From Desulfococcus sp. (GTDB lineage Bacteria > Desulfobacterota > Desulfobacteria > Desulfobacterales > Desulfosalsimonadaceae): 6,849 nucleotides of DNA. Under the pieces are notes generated by a model that saw only the letters and a program-made list of their open reading frames with translations, did not search any database and was not told where the DNA came from. Location of the stretch: positions 1 through 6,849 of the forward strand of contig JAHECJ010000108.1 of NCBI GenBank assembly GCA_024641805.1, given 5' to 3'. Shown in pieces: positions 1 through 6,129 of the stretch (positions within the stretch are counted from its first letter, which is position 1; every line of letters begins with the position of its first letter). A program made the translations under genes and the position numbers.

Positions 1-681
1 AGTCCCCTGCGCGCCTTCAAACAGTACCTGCTTGCCGGATTTAATTCCCTTGTGGAGATAAACGGAAATATCAGTCACAAACTCAGCGAGCCGTTTTTGA
101 TAGATCTTGTATTTTTCAATAATGTCCTCGGGATCAACCGGTTCTTCGGAAAAAAATTGACTCAGATAAAAGTTCTTTTCCTTGCAGACAGCCTTAACCT
201 TTTCCTCAAAAATTTTGGTATTCAAAAGATCAACAAACCGAATCCCGCACCTGGATGCCTTGTCTTCATAACAGGGGCCGATTCCCCGGCCTGTGGTCCC
301 GATTTTTTTGTTTTTGCCGGCTGAGCTTTCACGGGCCGCATCAATCTGCTTGTGATAGGGCATAATTAAATGGGCTTTTTCACTGATTTTGAGTTTTGAA
401 GGGTCAACGGCAATTCCCCTGGTGGAAAGATAATCGATTTCTTCCAGTAGGACTTCCGGGTCAACGACCAGACCATTACCGATCACACATGTCTTGCCCT
501 GCAAAATTCCGGATGGAATCAGGTGGCTGATAAATTGTTCTCCATCGACTACCATGGTATGCCCGGCATTGTTGCCGCCCTGAAACCGGACCACATAATC
601 GGCATGTTCCGCCAAAAGATCAACGATCTTACCCTTGCCTTCATCTCCCCACTGGGTTCCAATGATTACAATATTAGCCAA
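1..681 (-). CDS. purA: Adenylosuccinate synthetase, N-terminal 227 residues (cut by left window edge)
   Basis: This enzyme makes adenylosuccinate from IMP, aspartate and GTP, the first committed step from IMP to AMP, in the cytoplasm. Reverse-strand translation from TTG at 679-681 begins MANIVIIGTQWGDEGKGK, with the GTP-binding GDEGKGK loop at residues 12-18. The catalytic pair known from the family is present as Asp13 and His41 (in QGGNNAGHT). The IMP/GTP segment TTGRGIGPCYEDKASR lies at residues 129-144, and the visible part ends in LFEGAQGT. Numbering matches E. coli PurA (about 430 residues) closely, so roughly half the gene lies beyond the left edge. The first in-frame ATG falls inside the conserved core at residue 43, so TTG is the real start; an AAAGGAG ribosome binding site sits 6 nt upstream of it. 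The gene follows tadA in the same direction after 71 bp. The reading frame is intact throughout. Identification is near certain. Confidence 0.97.
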   Translation of the reverse strand, partial: MANIVIIGTQWGDEGKGKIVDLLAEHADYVVRFQGGNNAGHTMVVDGEQFISHLIPSGILQGKTCVIGNGLVVDPEVLLEEIDYLSTRGIAVDPSKLKISEKAHLIMPYHKQIDAARESSAGKNKKIGTTGRGIGPCYEDKASRCGIRFVDLLNTKIFEEKVKAVCKEKNFYLSQFFSEEPVDPEDIIEKYKIYQKRLAEFVTDISVYLHKGIKSGKQVLFEGAQGT

Positions 682-687
682 TTGATG

Positions 688-694
688 CTCCTTT
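688..694 (-). promoter_or_regulatory. Strong ribosome binding site of purA
   Basis: Read on the minus strand this is AAAGGAG, six bases before the TTG codon at 679-681. It decides the start of purA, because no ATG, GTG or TTG nearer the conserved N-terminus fits the family alignment better. It is the only clear Shine-Dalgarno sequence among the four protein genes of the window. The 71-bp gap between tadA and purA (682-752) also holds a TATATT hexamer that could be a -10 box, but I see no convincing -35 box at the right distance, so a separate purA promoter is not supported. Confidence 0.9.
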
Positions 695-752
695 AATATT
701 TATTTCAATATAACGTCATAACTGGGAATGAATGATAATTTGAAAAAATAAA

Positions 753-1235
753 TTATTGTCGCTTTTCTTTAAAAAAGTCCACCATTAACTGCATGCATTT
801 ATTTTTGCATATACCACCGGTGATACGCAGCTGGTGATTGAGCCGCAAATCGTTGTGAAGTTCATATAACGACCCGGCAGCACCCCATTTTGAATCCGGT
901 GCGCCGAAAACGACATGGCTGACCCGTGAATGAATAATCGCTCCCATACACATAATACAAGGTTCTATTGTAACATAAAGGGTCGTGTTTACAAAGCGGT
1001 AGTTTTTGATTTTTTGACCGGCTTTTCGAAGGGCTGATATTTCAGCATGGGCCGTCGGGTCATGAAGAGAAATTGTCTGGTTGTATGCAGCGGAAATTAT
1101 GTTTTGTTCCTGGTCTACCAGCAAGGCGCCCACAGGAACTTCATCCGCCTGAAACGCTTTTTTGGCTTCGCATAACGCAAGTTTCATAAAATGATGATGG
1201 TCGGTGTGCAATGTATTTGTTTCTGGCACGGTCAT
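753..1235 (-). CDS. tadA: tRNA-specific adenosine deaminase TadA
   Basis: TadA converts adenosine 34 of tRNA-Arg(ACG) to inosine, so that one tRNA reads CGU, CGC and CGA codons. The 160-residue protein has the full zinc deaminase signature: HAE at residues 63-65 (His63 zinc ligand, Glu65 proton shuttle) and PCIMC at 92-96 (Cys93 and Cys96 zinc ligands). The TadA-type elements EVPVGALLVD (32-41), HDPTAHAEI (58-66) and KWGAAGS (116-122) set it apart from guanine or cytidine deaminases. Length is normal for the family. The ATG at 1233-1235 is used because the conserved helix begins near Met17. No clear Shine-Dalgarno sequence precedes either ATG, and Met17 is a possible alternative start. The gene faces away from the tRNA-Arg(ACG) gene at 1390, whose product is its known substrate, and purA follows 71 bp downstream, perhaps on the same transcript. 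Confidence 0.96.
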   Translation of the reverse strand: MTVPETNTLHTDHHHFMKLALCEAKKAFQADEVPVGALLVDQEQNIISAAYNQTISLHDPTAHAEISALRKAGQKIKNYRFVNTTLYVTIEPCIMCMGAIIHSRVSHVVFGAPDSKWGAAGSLYELHNDLRLNHQLRITGGICKNKCMQLMVDFFKEKRQ

Positions 1236-1304
1236 AAAATTAAAAAATAATTTGAATTTTTTTATAAATATTCTCGCTAAATATCTTGATAAGAGCCGAA
1301 AAGC

Positions 1305-1333
1305 GACATATAAAAAATTTCATGACCCGTCAA
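1305..1333 (-). promoter_or_regulatory. Possible sigma70-type promoter for tadA
   Basis: On the minus strand TTGACG (1328-1333) is a 5-of-6 match to the -35 consensus. A -10 box is less clear: TATGTC (1305-1310) at 17-bp spacing, or TATATG (1307-1312) at 15 bp. Transcription would start near 1300 and leave a leader of about 65 nt before tadA, AT-rich and without an obvious ribosome binding site. The -35 half is good and the -10 half weak, so this is a tentative call. Confidence 0.45.
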
Positions 1334-1345
1334 GTTATAAAATAT

Positions 1346-1374
1346 TTGACATCATCAATTGAATGGAATATGAA
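1346..1374 (+). promoter_or_regulatory. Sigma70-type promoter of the tRNA-Arg gene
   Basis: A perfect -35 box TTGACA (1346-1351) is separated by exactly 17 bp from TATGAA (1369-1374), a 4-of-6 match to the -10 consensus. Predicted initiation near 1381 would leave a 5' leader of about 9 nt before the mature tRNA at 1390, which would be removed by RNase P. The -35 box lies back to back with the proposed tadA -35 box on the other strand. Confidence 0.75.
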
Positions 1375-1389
1375 AAGACAAAATTTTAA

Positions 1390-1466
1390 GCGCCCGTAGC
1401 TCAGTTGGATAGAGTGCCGGACTACGAATCCGTAGGTCGCACGTTCGAATCGTGCCGGGCGCGCCA
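1390..1466 (+). tRNA. tRNA-Arg, anticodon ACG, with encoded CCA
   Basis: The 77-nt sequence folds into a complete cloverleaf. The acceptor stem GCGCCCG (1390-1396) pairs perfectly with CGGGCGC (1456-1462). The D-stem is GCTC (1399-1402) with GAGT (1412-1415). The anticodon loop CTACGAA spans 1422-1428 with ACG at 1424-1426. The T-stem GCACG/CGTGC encloses TTCGAAT. The discriminator is G1463 and CCA is encoded at 1464-1466. The loop equals that of E. coli tRNA-Arg(ACG), and A20 in the D-loop plus C35 fit known arginyl-tRNA synthetase identity. A34 should be deaminated to inosine by the tadA product encoded next door. One oddity is a C-U mismatch at the top of the anticodon stem (1417 with 1433). 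It is a single-gene transcript with its own promoter and terminator. Confidence 0.98.
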
Positions 1467-1476
1467 TCAAAATCAA

Positions 1477-1507
1477 GGGGTGAGACAATCGTATCGCCCC
1501 TTTTTTT
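1477..1507 (+). terminator. Rho-independent terminator of tRNA-Arg
   Basis: GGGGTGA (1477-1483) pairs with TCGCCCC (1494-1500) as a 7-bp stem containing one G-T wobble, around a 10-nt loop. Seven T residues (1501-1507) follow directly. It begins 11 nt after the tRNA CCA end. Read on the minus strand the wobble becomes an A-C mismatch and the T-run is broken, so it should work mainly for the plus-strand transcript. Confidence 0.9.
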
Positions 1508-1679
1508 ATTGTTTGTGATGAATTCTCGAAAAAATTGTTCAACAGGCCTAAAATAGAGAAACCAAGGTATTCAACTCGGCCAACTCGTTTCAATATTGTT
1601 CTGCCGGTATGATAGACATTCAATATCCGCACAAAAAAAATCGCTAAACGGAAGGGAATCTCTGATTGTTTCCTATCCT
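1508..1679. other. Intergenic region between tRNA-Arg terminator and the end of the giant gene; nothing firm
   Basis: These 172 bases separate two converging transcripts. I see no gene in them. A run of eight A residues (1632-1639, T-run on the minus strand) lies about 40 bases past the giant gene's stop codon, but no stable GC-rich stem directly precedes it on that strand, so a standard intrinsic terminator for the giant gene is not supported. A 7-bp direct repeat CAACTCG (1572-1578 and 1581-1587) is too short to interpret. Confidence 0.6.
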
Positions 1680-4600
1680 TTATTCAAACTGAAACATCCG
1701 CTCGTGCAATCGCCTGGCACGCTGGCAGAAAGCTTCCAGTTTGGCAACAATCAGCTGAGGGAACGGAGATCCGTCAGTTTCAATGGCAAGAAACGGCAAG
1801 TCATCCATATTTTCCAATGTTTTTTCAAGTTTCGTACTTGAAACGGCCATTCTGATTTTCACTTCACGGGTCATTGTCTCGCTTAAAATCGCCTCGGATA
1901 ATCGATTCGGCATGCATCCGAACGGGCCTATAGCAATTACCCCACAGACTTCGCTGGCCACTTCTGAAATAGCGCTGCCAATGGTCAAGATGGCTTCCCC
2001 CATGAGTTGCTCGGAGATAAACGGCGCGGCAGAATTCATTATCTTTTTCAGGTTCACCGGTTTTGGATTAAATATTCCGGAGCTTGAAAAAATGGATGTC
2101 AGTTGTTTCTCATAACGGTTCATAAAAATCTGCCGTAAAAAAAATCCCAATTTTTCACGCAAGGGCATTGACGTCCAGTTACCGTTAATTCCCATCAGGT
2201 AATCTGAATACCGGAACCATTCGGAAACCGGAGAACAGACGGTTGCGAACCCGATTTCAGCAAGCTGTTCAGTTAATTTTTGACGTGAAAAAGAATCCCG
2301 CCGAACAAAAATTTCTCCGGTTAATAAGATTTTCGGCACTTCCGCATAAGGTTTTTTAACTGGAATTTCGGTTAATTTTTTTATCTGACGACTGAGTTCC
2401 AACGTCAAGTCATTAAAAGTGCCTTTAGCCAGTACATTCAAAATAGATTCAAAGGCACTATTGAATAATAATGTTGCAGCATCCTTATCCTCTGCGTTTG
2501 CAAGCAACAGGGATTGAAAATCTTCCATGACATCTGAAATAACAATCGCACACCATGCTTTTTTATTGCTGAACCCTTTTCCCATTGAGGCATAGCCGTC
2601 GTCCGATGTTAAAGAAAAAACAGCGACATCCGTCAGTTTCATGCGGCTGATCAAATCTTCCATGTAAACTGAATATTGACCAAAACGGCAGGGGCCGGAT
2701 GCCGAAGGCATAAAGTAAACCAGAATTTCATCGGATTTTTTTTTATGATAAACATAATCAAGCAACGTGCCGGTGGTCAAAATCAACGGCAGGCATTCCT
2801 TGCAGGACGTATTGGCTCGTCCCAACTTTAAAATGGACTCATCCGCCGATACGATGGGGGCGACATGATAACCGGCTGTGGAGAATACCGTAGAGATGGC
2901 CCGGGTTGAAAATTTTCCCATGGATGGGATCAGTAATGTGACTTTCGGGTCTGTCATAGGCAGTATATTACCGCCGGATGTTTTAATTGATGGGAACCCG
3001 TTATTCATAAATGTTCGGGCTATGGTGATTTTTTCATTTATTGCGACCGGTTTATCTTGAAGATGAATATGCCGGTATTGATGAATAATATCTAAAAAAG
3101 CCTCGATTCTGGTTTCAAGTCCGGCATCCGCTGTATGGCTGTCAAGCTCCAGTGTCAGCGATGGTTTGCGCCCCATTATGGATCGAAAATAGCTAATTAA
3201 GAATGAATCCGGGCCGCAGGAAAAATTGGTAATGTAAGTCGCAAATAATTGAGGATGTTTTTGAACAAAACGTGCAGCCTTGAGTATGAGCTGTCCCATG
3301 CCCCAATACATGTGATGTTTTGCGTTCTCATTTTCGAATGGTAAAAAGTCAAACGGAATAACCTGGACCCCCCGGGAAGCAAATTTATGGGGAATTCCCA
3401 TGTGCGCTTCTTCGACCATGGCATTATAGGGTCTGCCGAAAACAACGATCGCGGTTCTTTGAGGATCGGATTTCAGATCATTTAAAATACGCCGGCCCCA
3501 TAATTTCATTTGTCGATTGCATTCCATCTGCGCATTGAAAGCGATATTAAACGACTCATCGGCGATTTTCCGGCTGCTCCCCATTGCTTGTGCCATTTGA
3601 CTCATGGCTTTTTGAGCGCCGGTTAACCCATTTTTCATACTGATAAAGGGGGTCAGCAACCGGGTCCCTTTCCGATGCAGTTCTTTCACCATCGGATTAA
3701 AAGCGGATTGAAGATAAAACGGTTCGCCCTGGACAAAGGGACAGGCTTGTGCGTTTGAGGACCCGTTTTCAATCGGGATCGACTGAATGTGGGGCAGAAA
3801 AATATAATCCGGCGGGGTCTTTCTTGCTGTCAGAGTATGGAAAAAACCATGGGCAAGTTCGGCAGGATAGCAGAAGGCAGCGTTTCGTTGATCAATTCCC
3901 ACTTTTGATGGTTTCTCAGGCAAGACGACTTCATATCCCAATTGATGAAAAAAGGCGTGATAAAAAGGGTACAGGCTGTTGACAAGAAAGCTTTTATTAA
4001 AGCCAACGGTTTTGGAAAACGATTTTTTATTTTCCGCAACCGGATGAGAAACGTGGCGGTTGAAAATTAATTTTTCCCGGGTCCGGACCAGGTTAAGCTT
4101 TTCAAGGTCATATTCGAGTTTATATCGAATATTGTAATATCGGTTGCAGGCGCCGCCAAAAGGATACTTAATCCCTTCCAGTTCGATCATATTGATTTCA
4201 CAGTGTCGGTCACATTTTTCCTGTCCGCCCCCGCAAATGAAGGCCTTTTCATAATGGACATTTCGTTCTGAAAGTTGTTGAAGATCAAATTCCTTTGGAG
4301 CAAGCAGTCCTAAGTCAATTCGTTTTTTAATTTCAAGCGCTGCGCCGTAAGCCCCCATCAACCCGGGTTCCGGCGGGACGATAATTTTTTTTCCAGTTAG
4401 GGCGGCCATTGCCAGCGGTATGGCATGATTATAACAGACCCCACCCTGCATGAATATCTTCTCCCCGACCGGCCGATTGCCCTTCACCCGGTTGATGTAA
4501 TTCATGCAAATAGAATACACCAGGCCTGCGATAATATCATGATGGTCAACGCCTTCATGGATAGCAGTTTTAATGTCTGATGAGATAAATGCAGCACACT

Positions 4601-6071
4601 GGTCATTAAAATTCGGCGGCTGTTTCCCCATCATCGCTGCGGCTGCAATATCCTCAACGTGGATACCCATTGTTTCAAATGCAGCTTCTTCAAGAAACGA
4701 GCCAGTACCTGCGGAACAGGCTTCGTTCATGGCATAATCCGAGGGAACCCCAGACGTGATAAATGTGTATTTCGCATCCTGGCCGCCGATTTCAAAAAGC
4801 GTGTCCACCTCCGGGTCAAAATAAACCGCTGCCGAGGCGTGGGCAATGATTTCATTGATGACCCCATCAGTCAATGCATGCAGTCCTGCAATTTGACGGC
4901 CGGAACCGCATACCCCGATTCCGATTATTTTTAATTCAGAAGGATTTATCTGTTCCTGGATCTGGTTTAAAATATTTTTGTAGCATTTTTTGGAAGCACC
5001 GACCGGATCGCCATCGGTTAACAAGTAAATGGAGGCTAAAACTGAATTGTCGGATTGACGGACCAGAACAGCCTTAGTGGTCGTGGAACCGACATCCAGG
5101 CCCAGGATGCAGATGTCGCCGGGTTCGGTAGATTTTTTTGAAATAGTGTTAAACACAACCCGGTCCTGAAAAAGATCCAGCCGGGGCAATGTGTCAAATG
5201 AATGAGAGTGCGTGTTAAAAAAATTATTAATATTCGGATTTTTTGACTCTTCATGGTTCAGCGCCCAGAGAGCCGCTCCCAGAGCCTCAAAATATGGGGC
5301 TTCTTCAGGAACCAGAAGTCCGGGGATTTCTTTTTTTAAAAACCCGATCATCATCTGGTTTCTGCCTGTTCCCCCGACGATCATGATATTCTTTTTTTCC
5401 ACTTTTTTCAGGAGTTCGATGATTTTGCCGGCCATCATACGGCACAGGCCGGCGGTTACTCTTGATTTGGGGATTCCCTTATTGATGGCATGGGTACAAT
5501 CCGATTTGCAGAAAACAGAACAACGGCCGGAAACATTATAAGGATCTTCAATCGATGACCATCTTAGTGCTTCTTCCAGGGATACATTCATTCTTCTCAG
5601 CTGCTGTTTAAAAAATTCACCGGTGCCGGATGCACACTTGTTACCGGTCAGTACATTGGATATCAGTCCGTTGCTGTTTAAAACATAGACCATGAAAGTT
5701 TCTCCCCCCGCAGACACAATCGCGGGGGAATCAATATCCAGTGGTTTAATAAACTGATACGCAGACTCGACTGCTTCAGGTTCGGATATGGATGCAAAAT
5801 TCACAAAATGCCTGAACCGCCGCCCGGTGGCAGCTATTCTGTCAAATGATTTCAAATCCAGAGATGATAATGCGGACAAAAGTGTGTCTTTCGGGTTGCC
5901 GGCATGGGCGTATGTTGCGCAGCCAATAACATTAACCGTGTCTTTTGGATGAGGTGAATCACTGAAATTTTCCAGAGCATTCTTTTCGACCTGCACGATT
6001 GAGATCGTTGACGCGCCCAGGCAGATTCCAAGTGCTTTGGTTATATTTATCTTTTTCGCAGATTCCGGCAT
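1680..6071 (-). CDS. Giant four-part CoA enzyme activase/reductase-like Fe-S protein (tandem BcrAD/BadFG ATPase + DUF2229 + HgdB-like)
   Basis: This is an uninterrupted 1463-residue protein of the acyl-CoA dehydratase activase class. Residues 12-272 are a first activase-like ATPase fold with NKCASGTGEF (Cys146) and GRCSVFCKSDC (Cys184, 188, 192). Residues 321-585 are a second, canonical one: LGLDVGSTTTKAV (324-336), GGQDAK (429-434), EACSAGTGSFLE (Cys452), DQCAAF (Cys492). A Cys-rich linker follows (Cys613, 620, 624, 642). Residues about 690-1000 match DUF2229-type regions (CYPAELAHG Cys734, QACPF Cys777, FSCGPD Cys952). Residues 1043-1463 resemble 2-hydroxyacyl-CoA dehydratase subunits (SCKECLP, GPCRFGQY, GPFGCMPN). 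In this family ATP hydrolysis by the activase drives one electron into an Fe-S partner; cysteine roles here are inferred by alignment from memory. No signal peptide or membrane helix is evident, so it is cytoplasmic. The length is normal for this anaerobe family. ATG at 6069-6071 has only a weak AGGG 10 nt upstream, and no other NTG start lies between it and the upstream gene. The substrate is unknown. Confidence 0.93.
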   Translation of the reverse strand: MPESAKKINITKALGICLGASTISIVQVEKNALENFSDSPHPKDTVNVIGCATYAHAGNPKDTLLSALSSLDLKSFDRIAATGRRFRHFVNFASISEPEAVESAYQFIKPLDIDSPAIVSAGGETFMVYVLNSNGLISNVLTGNKCASGTGEFFKQQLRRMNVSLEEALRWSSIEDPYNVSGRCSVFCKSDCTHAINKGIPKSRVTAGLCRMMAGKIIELLKKVEKKNIMIVGGTGRNQMMIGFLKKEIPGLLVPEEAPYFEALGAALWALNHEESKNPNINNFFNTHSHSFDTLPRLDLFQDRVVFNTISKKSTEPGDICILGLDVGSTTTKAVLVRQSDNSVLASIYLLTDGDPVGASKKCYKNILNQIQEQINPSELKIIGIGVCGSGRQIAGLHALTDGVINEIIAHASAAVYFDPEVDTLFEIGGQDAKYTFITSGVPSDYAMNEACSAGTGSFLEEAAFETMGIHVEDIAAAAMMGKQPPNFNDQCAAFISSDIKTAIHEGVDHHDIIAGLVYSICMNYINRVKGNRPVGEKIFMQGGVCYNHAIPLAMAALTGKKIIVPPEPGLMGAYGAALEIKKRIDLGLLAPKEFDLQQLSERNVHYEKAFICGGGQEKCDRHCEINMIELEGIKYPFGGACNRYYNIRYKLEYDLEKLNLVRTREKLIFNRHVSHPVAENKKSFSKTVGFNKSFLVNSLYPFYHAFFHQLGYEVVLPEKPSKVGIDQRNAAFCYPAELAHGFFHTLTARKTPPDYIFLPHIQSIPIENGSSNAQACPFVQGEPFYLQSAFNPMVKELHRKGTRLLTPFISMKNGLTGAQKAMSQMAQAMGSSRKIADESFNIAFNAQMECNRQMKLWGRRILNDLKSDPQRTAIVVFGRPYNAMVEEAHMGIPHKFASRGVQVIPFDFLPFENENAKHHMYWGMGQLILKAARFVQKHPQLFATYITNFSCGPDSFLISYFRSIMGRKPSLTLELDSHTADAGLETRIEAFLDIIHQYRHIHLQDKPVAINEKITIARTFMNNGFPSIKTSGGNILPMTDPKVTLLIPSMGKFSTRAISTVFSTAGYHVAPIVSADESILKLGRANTSCKECLPLILTTGTLLDYVYHKKKSDEILVYFMPSASGPCRFGQYSVYMEDLISRMKLTDVAVFSLTSDDGYASMGKGFSNKKAWCAIVISDVMEDFQSLLLANAEDKDAATLLFNSAFESILNVLAKGTFNDLTLELSRQIKKLTEIPVKKPYAEVPKILLTGEIFVRRDSFSRQKLTEQLAEIGFATVCSPVSEWFRYSDYLMGINGNWTSMPLREKLGFFLRQIFMNRYEKQLTSIFSSSGIFNPKPVNLKKIMNSAAPFISEQLMGEAILTIGSAISEVASEVCGVIAIGPFGCMPNRLSEAILSETMTREVKIRMAVSSTKLEKTLENMDDLPFLAIETDGSPFPQLIVAKLEAFCQRARRLHERMFQFE

Positions 6072-6090
6072 ATTAGGAGAGCCCTGATAG

Positions 6091-6118
6091 TTAATAGAAA
6101 AGACCGCCGTGACGACAA
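6091..6118 (-). promoter_or_regulatory. Weak candidate promoter before the giant gene
   Basis: On the minus strand TTGTCG (6113-6118, 4 of 6) and TATTAA (6091-6096, 4 of 6) are 16 bp apart in the 58-bp gap after the metallophosphoesterase gene. Initiation would fall about a dozen bases before the ATG, leaving almost no leader. Matches of this quality are frequent by chance in AT-rich DNA, and read-through from the upstream gene is at least as likely. Confidence 0.25.
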
Positions 6119-6129
6119 ATTTTCTAATT

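Noticed and set aside
52..324. A 90-codon plus-strand open frame at the left edge
   Set aside because: It lies wholly antisense to the strongly conserved purA frame and has no recognisable domain or ribosome binding site.
1390..1466. The tRNA gene as a possible integration site for a mobile element
   Set aside because: No integrase gene, no repeated 3' tRNA end and no foreign-looking genes are present in the window; the downstream DNA is a terminator and then a chromosomal-type gene.
1572..1587. Short direct repeat CAACTCG, two copies two bases apart
   Set aside because: Seven bases in two copies is within chance expectation, and no further copies or insertion-related features lie around it.
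1330..1632. A 100-codon open frame on the minus strand across the tRNA-Arg gene, containing RPARFERATYGFVVRHS
   Set aside because: It is the antisense translation of the tRNA and its flanks. This peptide type recurs in databases as a false protein opposite tRNA genes. The tRNA cloverleaf, promoter and terminator explain the DNA.
1626..1680. Possible intrinsic terminator of the giant gene at the A/T run
   Set aside because: On the minus strand the T-run has no stable stem directly ahead of it; the best pairing is four bases with a long loop, set away from the run.
1783..5541. Several open frames of about 60-110 codons on both strands inside the giant gene
   Set aside because: All overlap the continuous 1463-codon frame, whose motifs are conserved from end to end; none of the small frames shows a motif or a good start.
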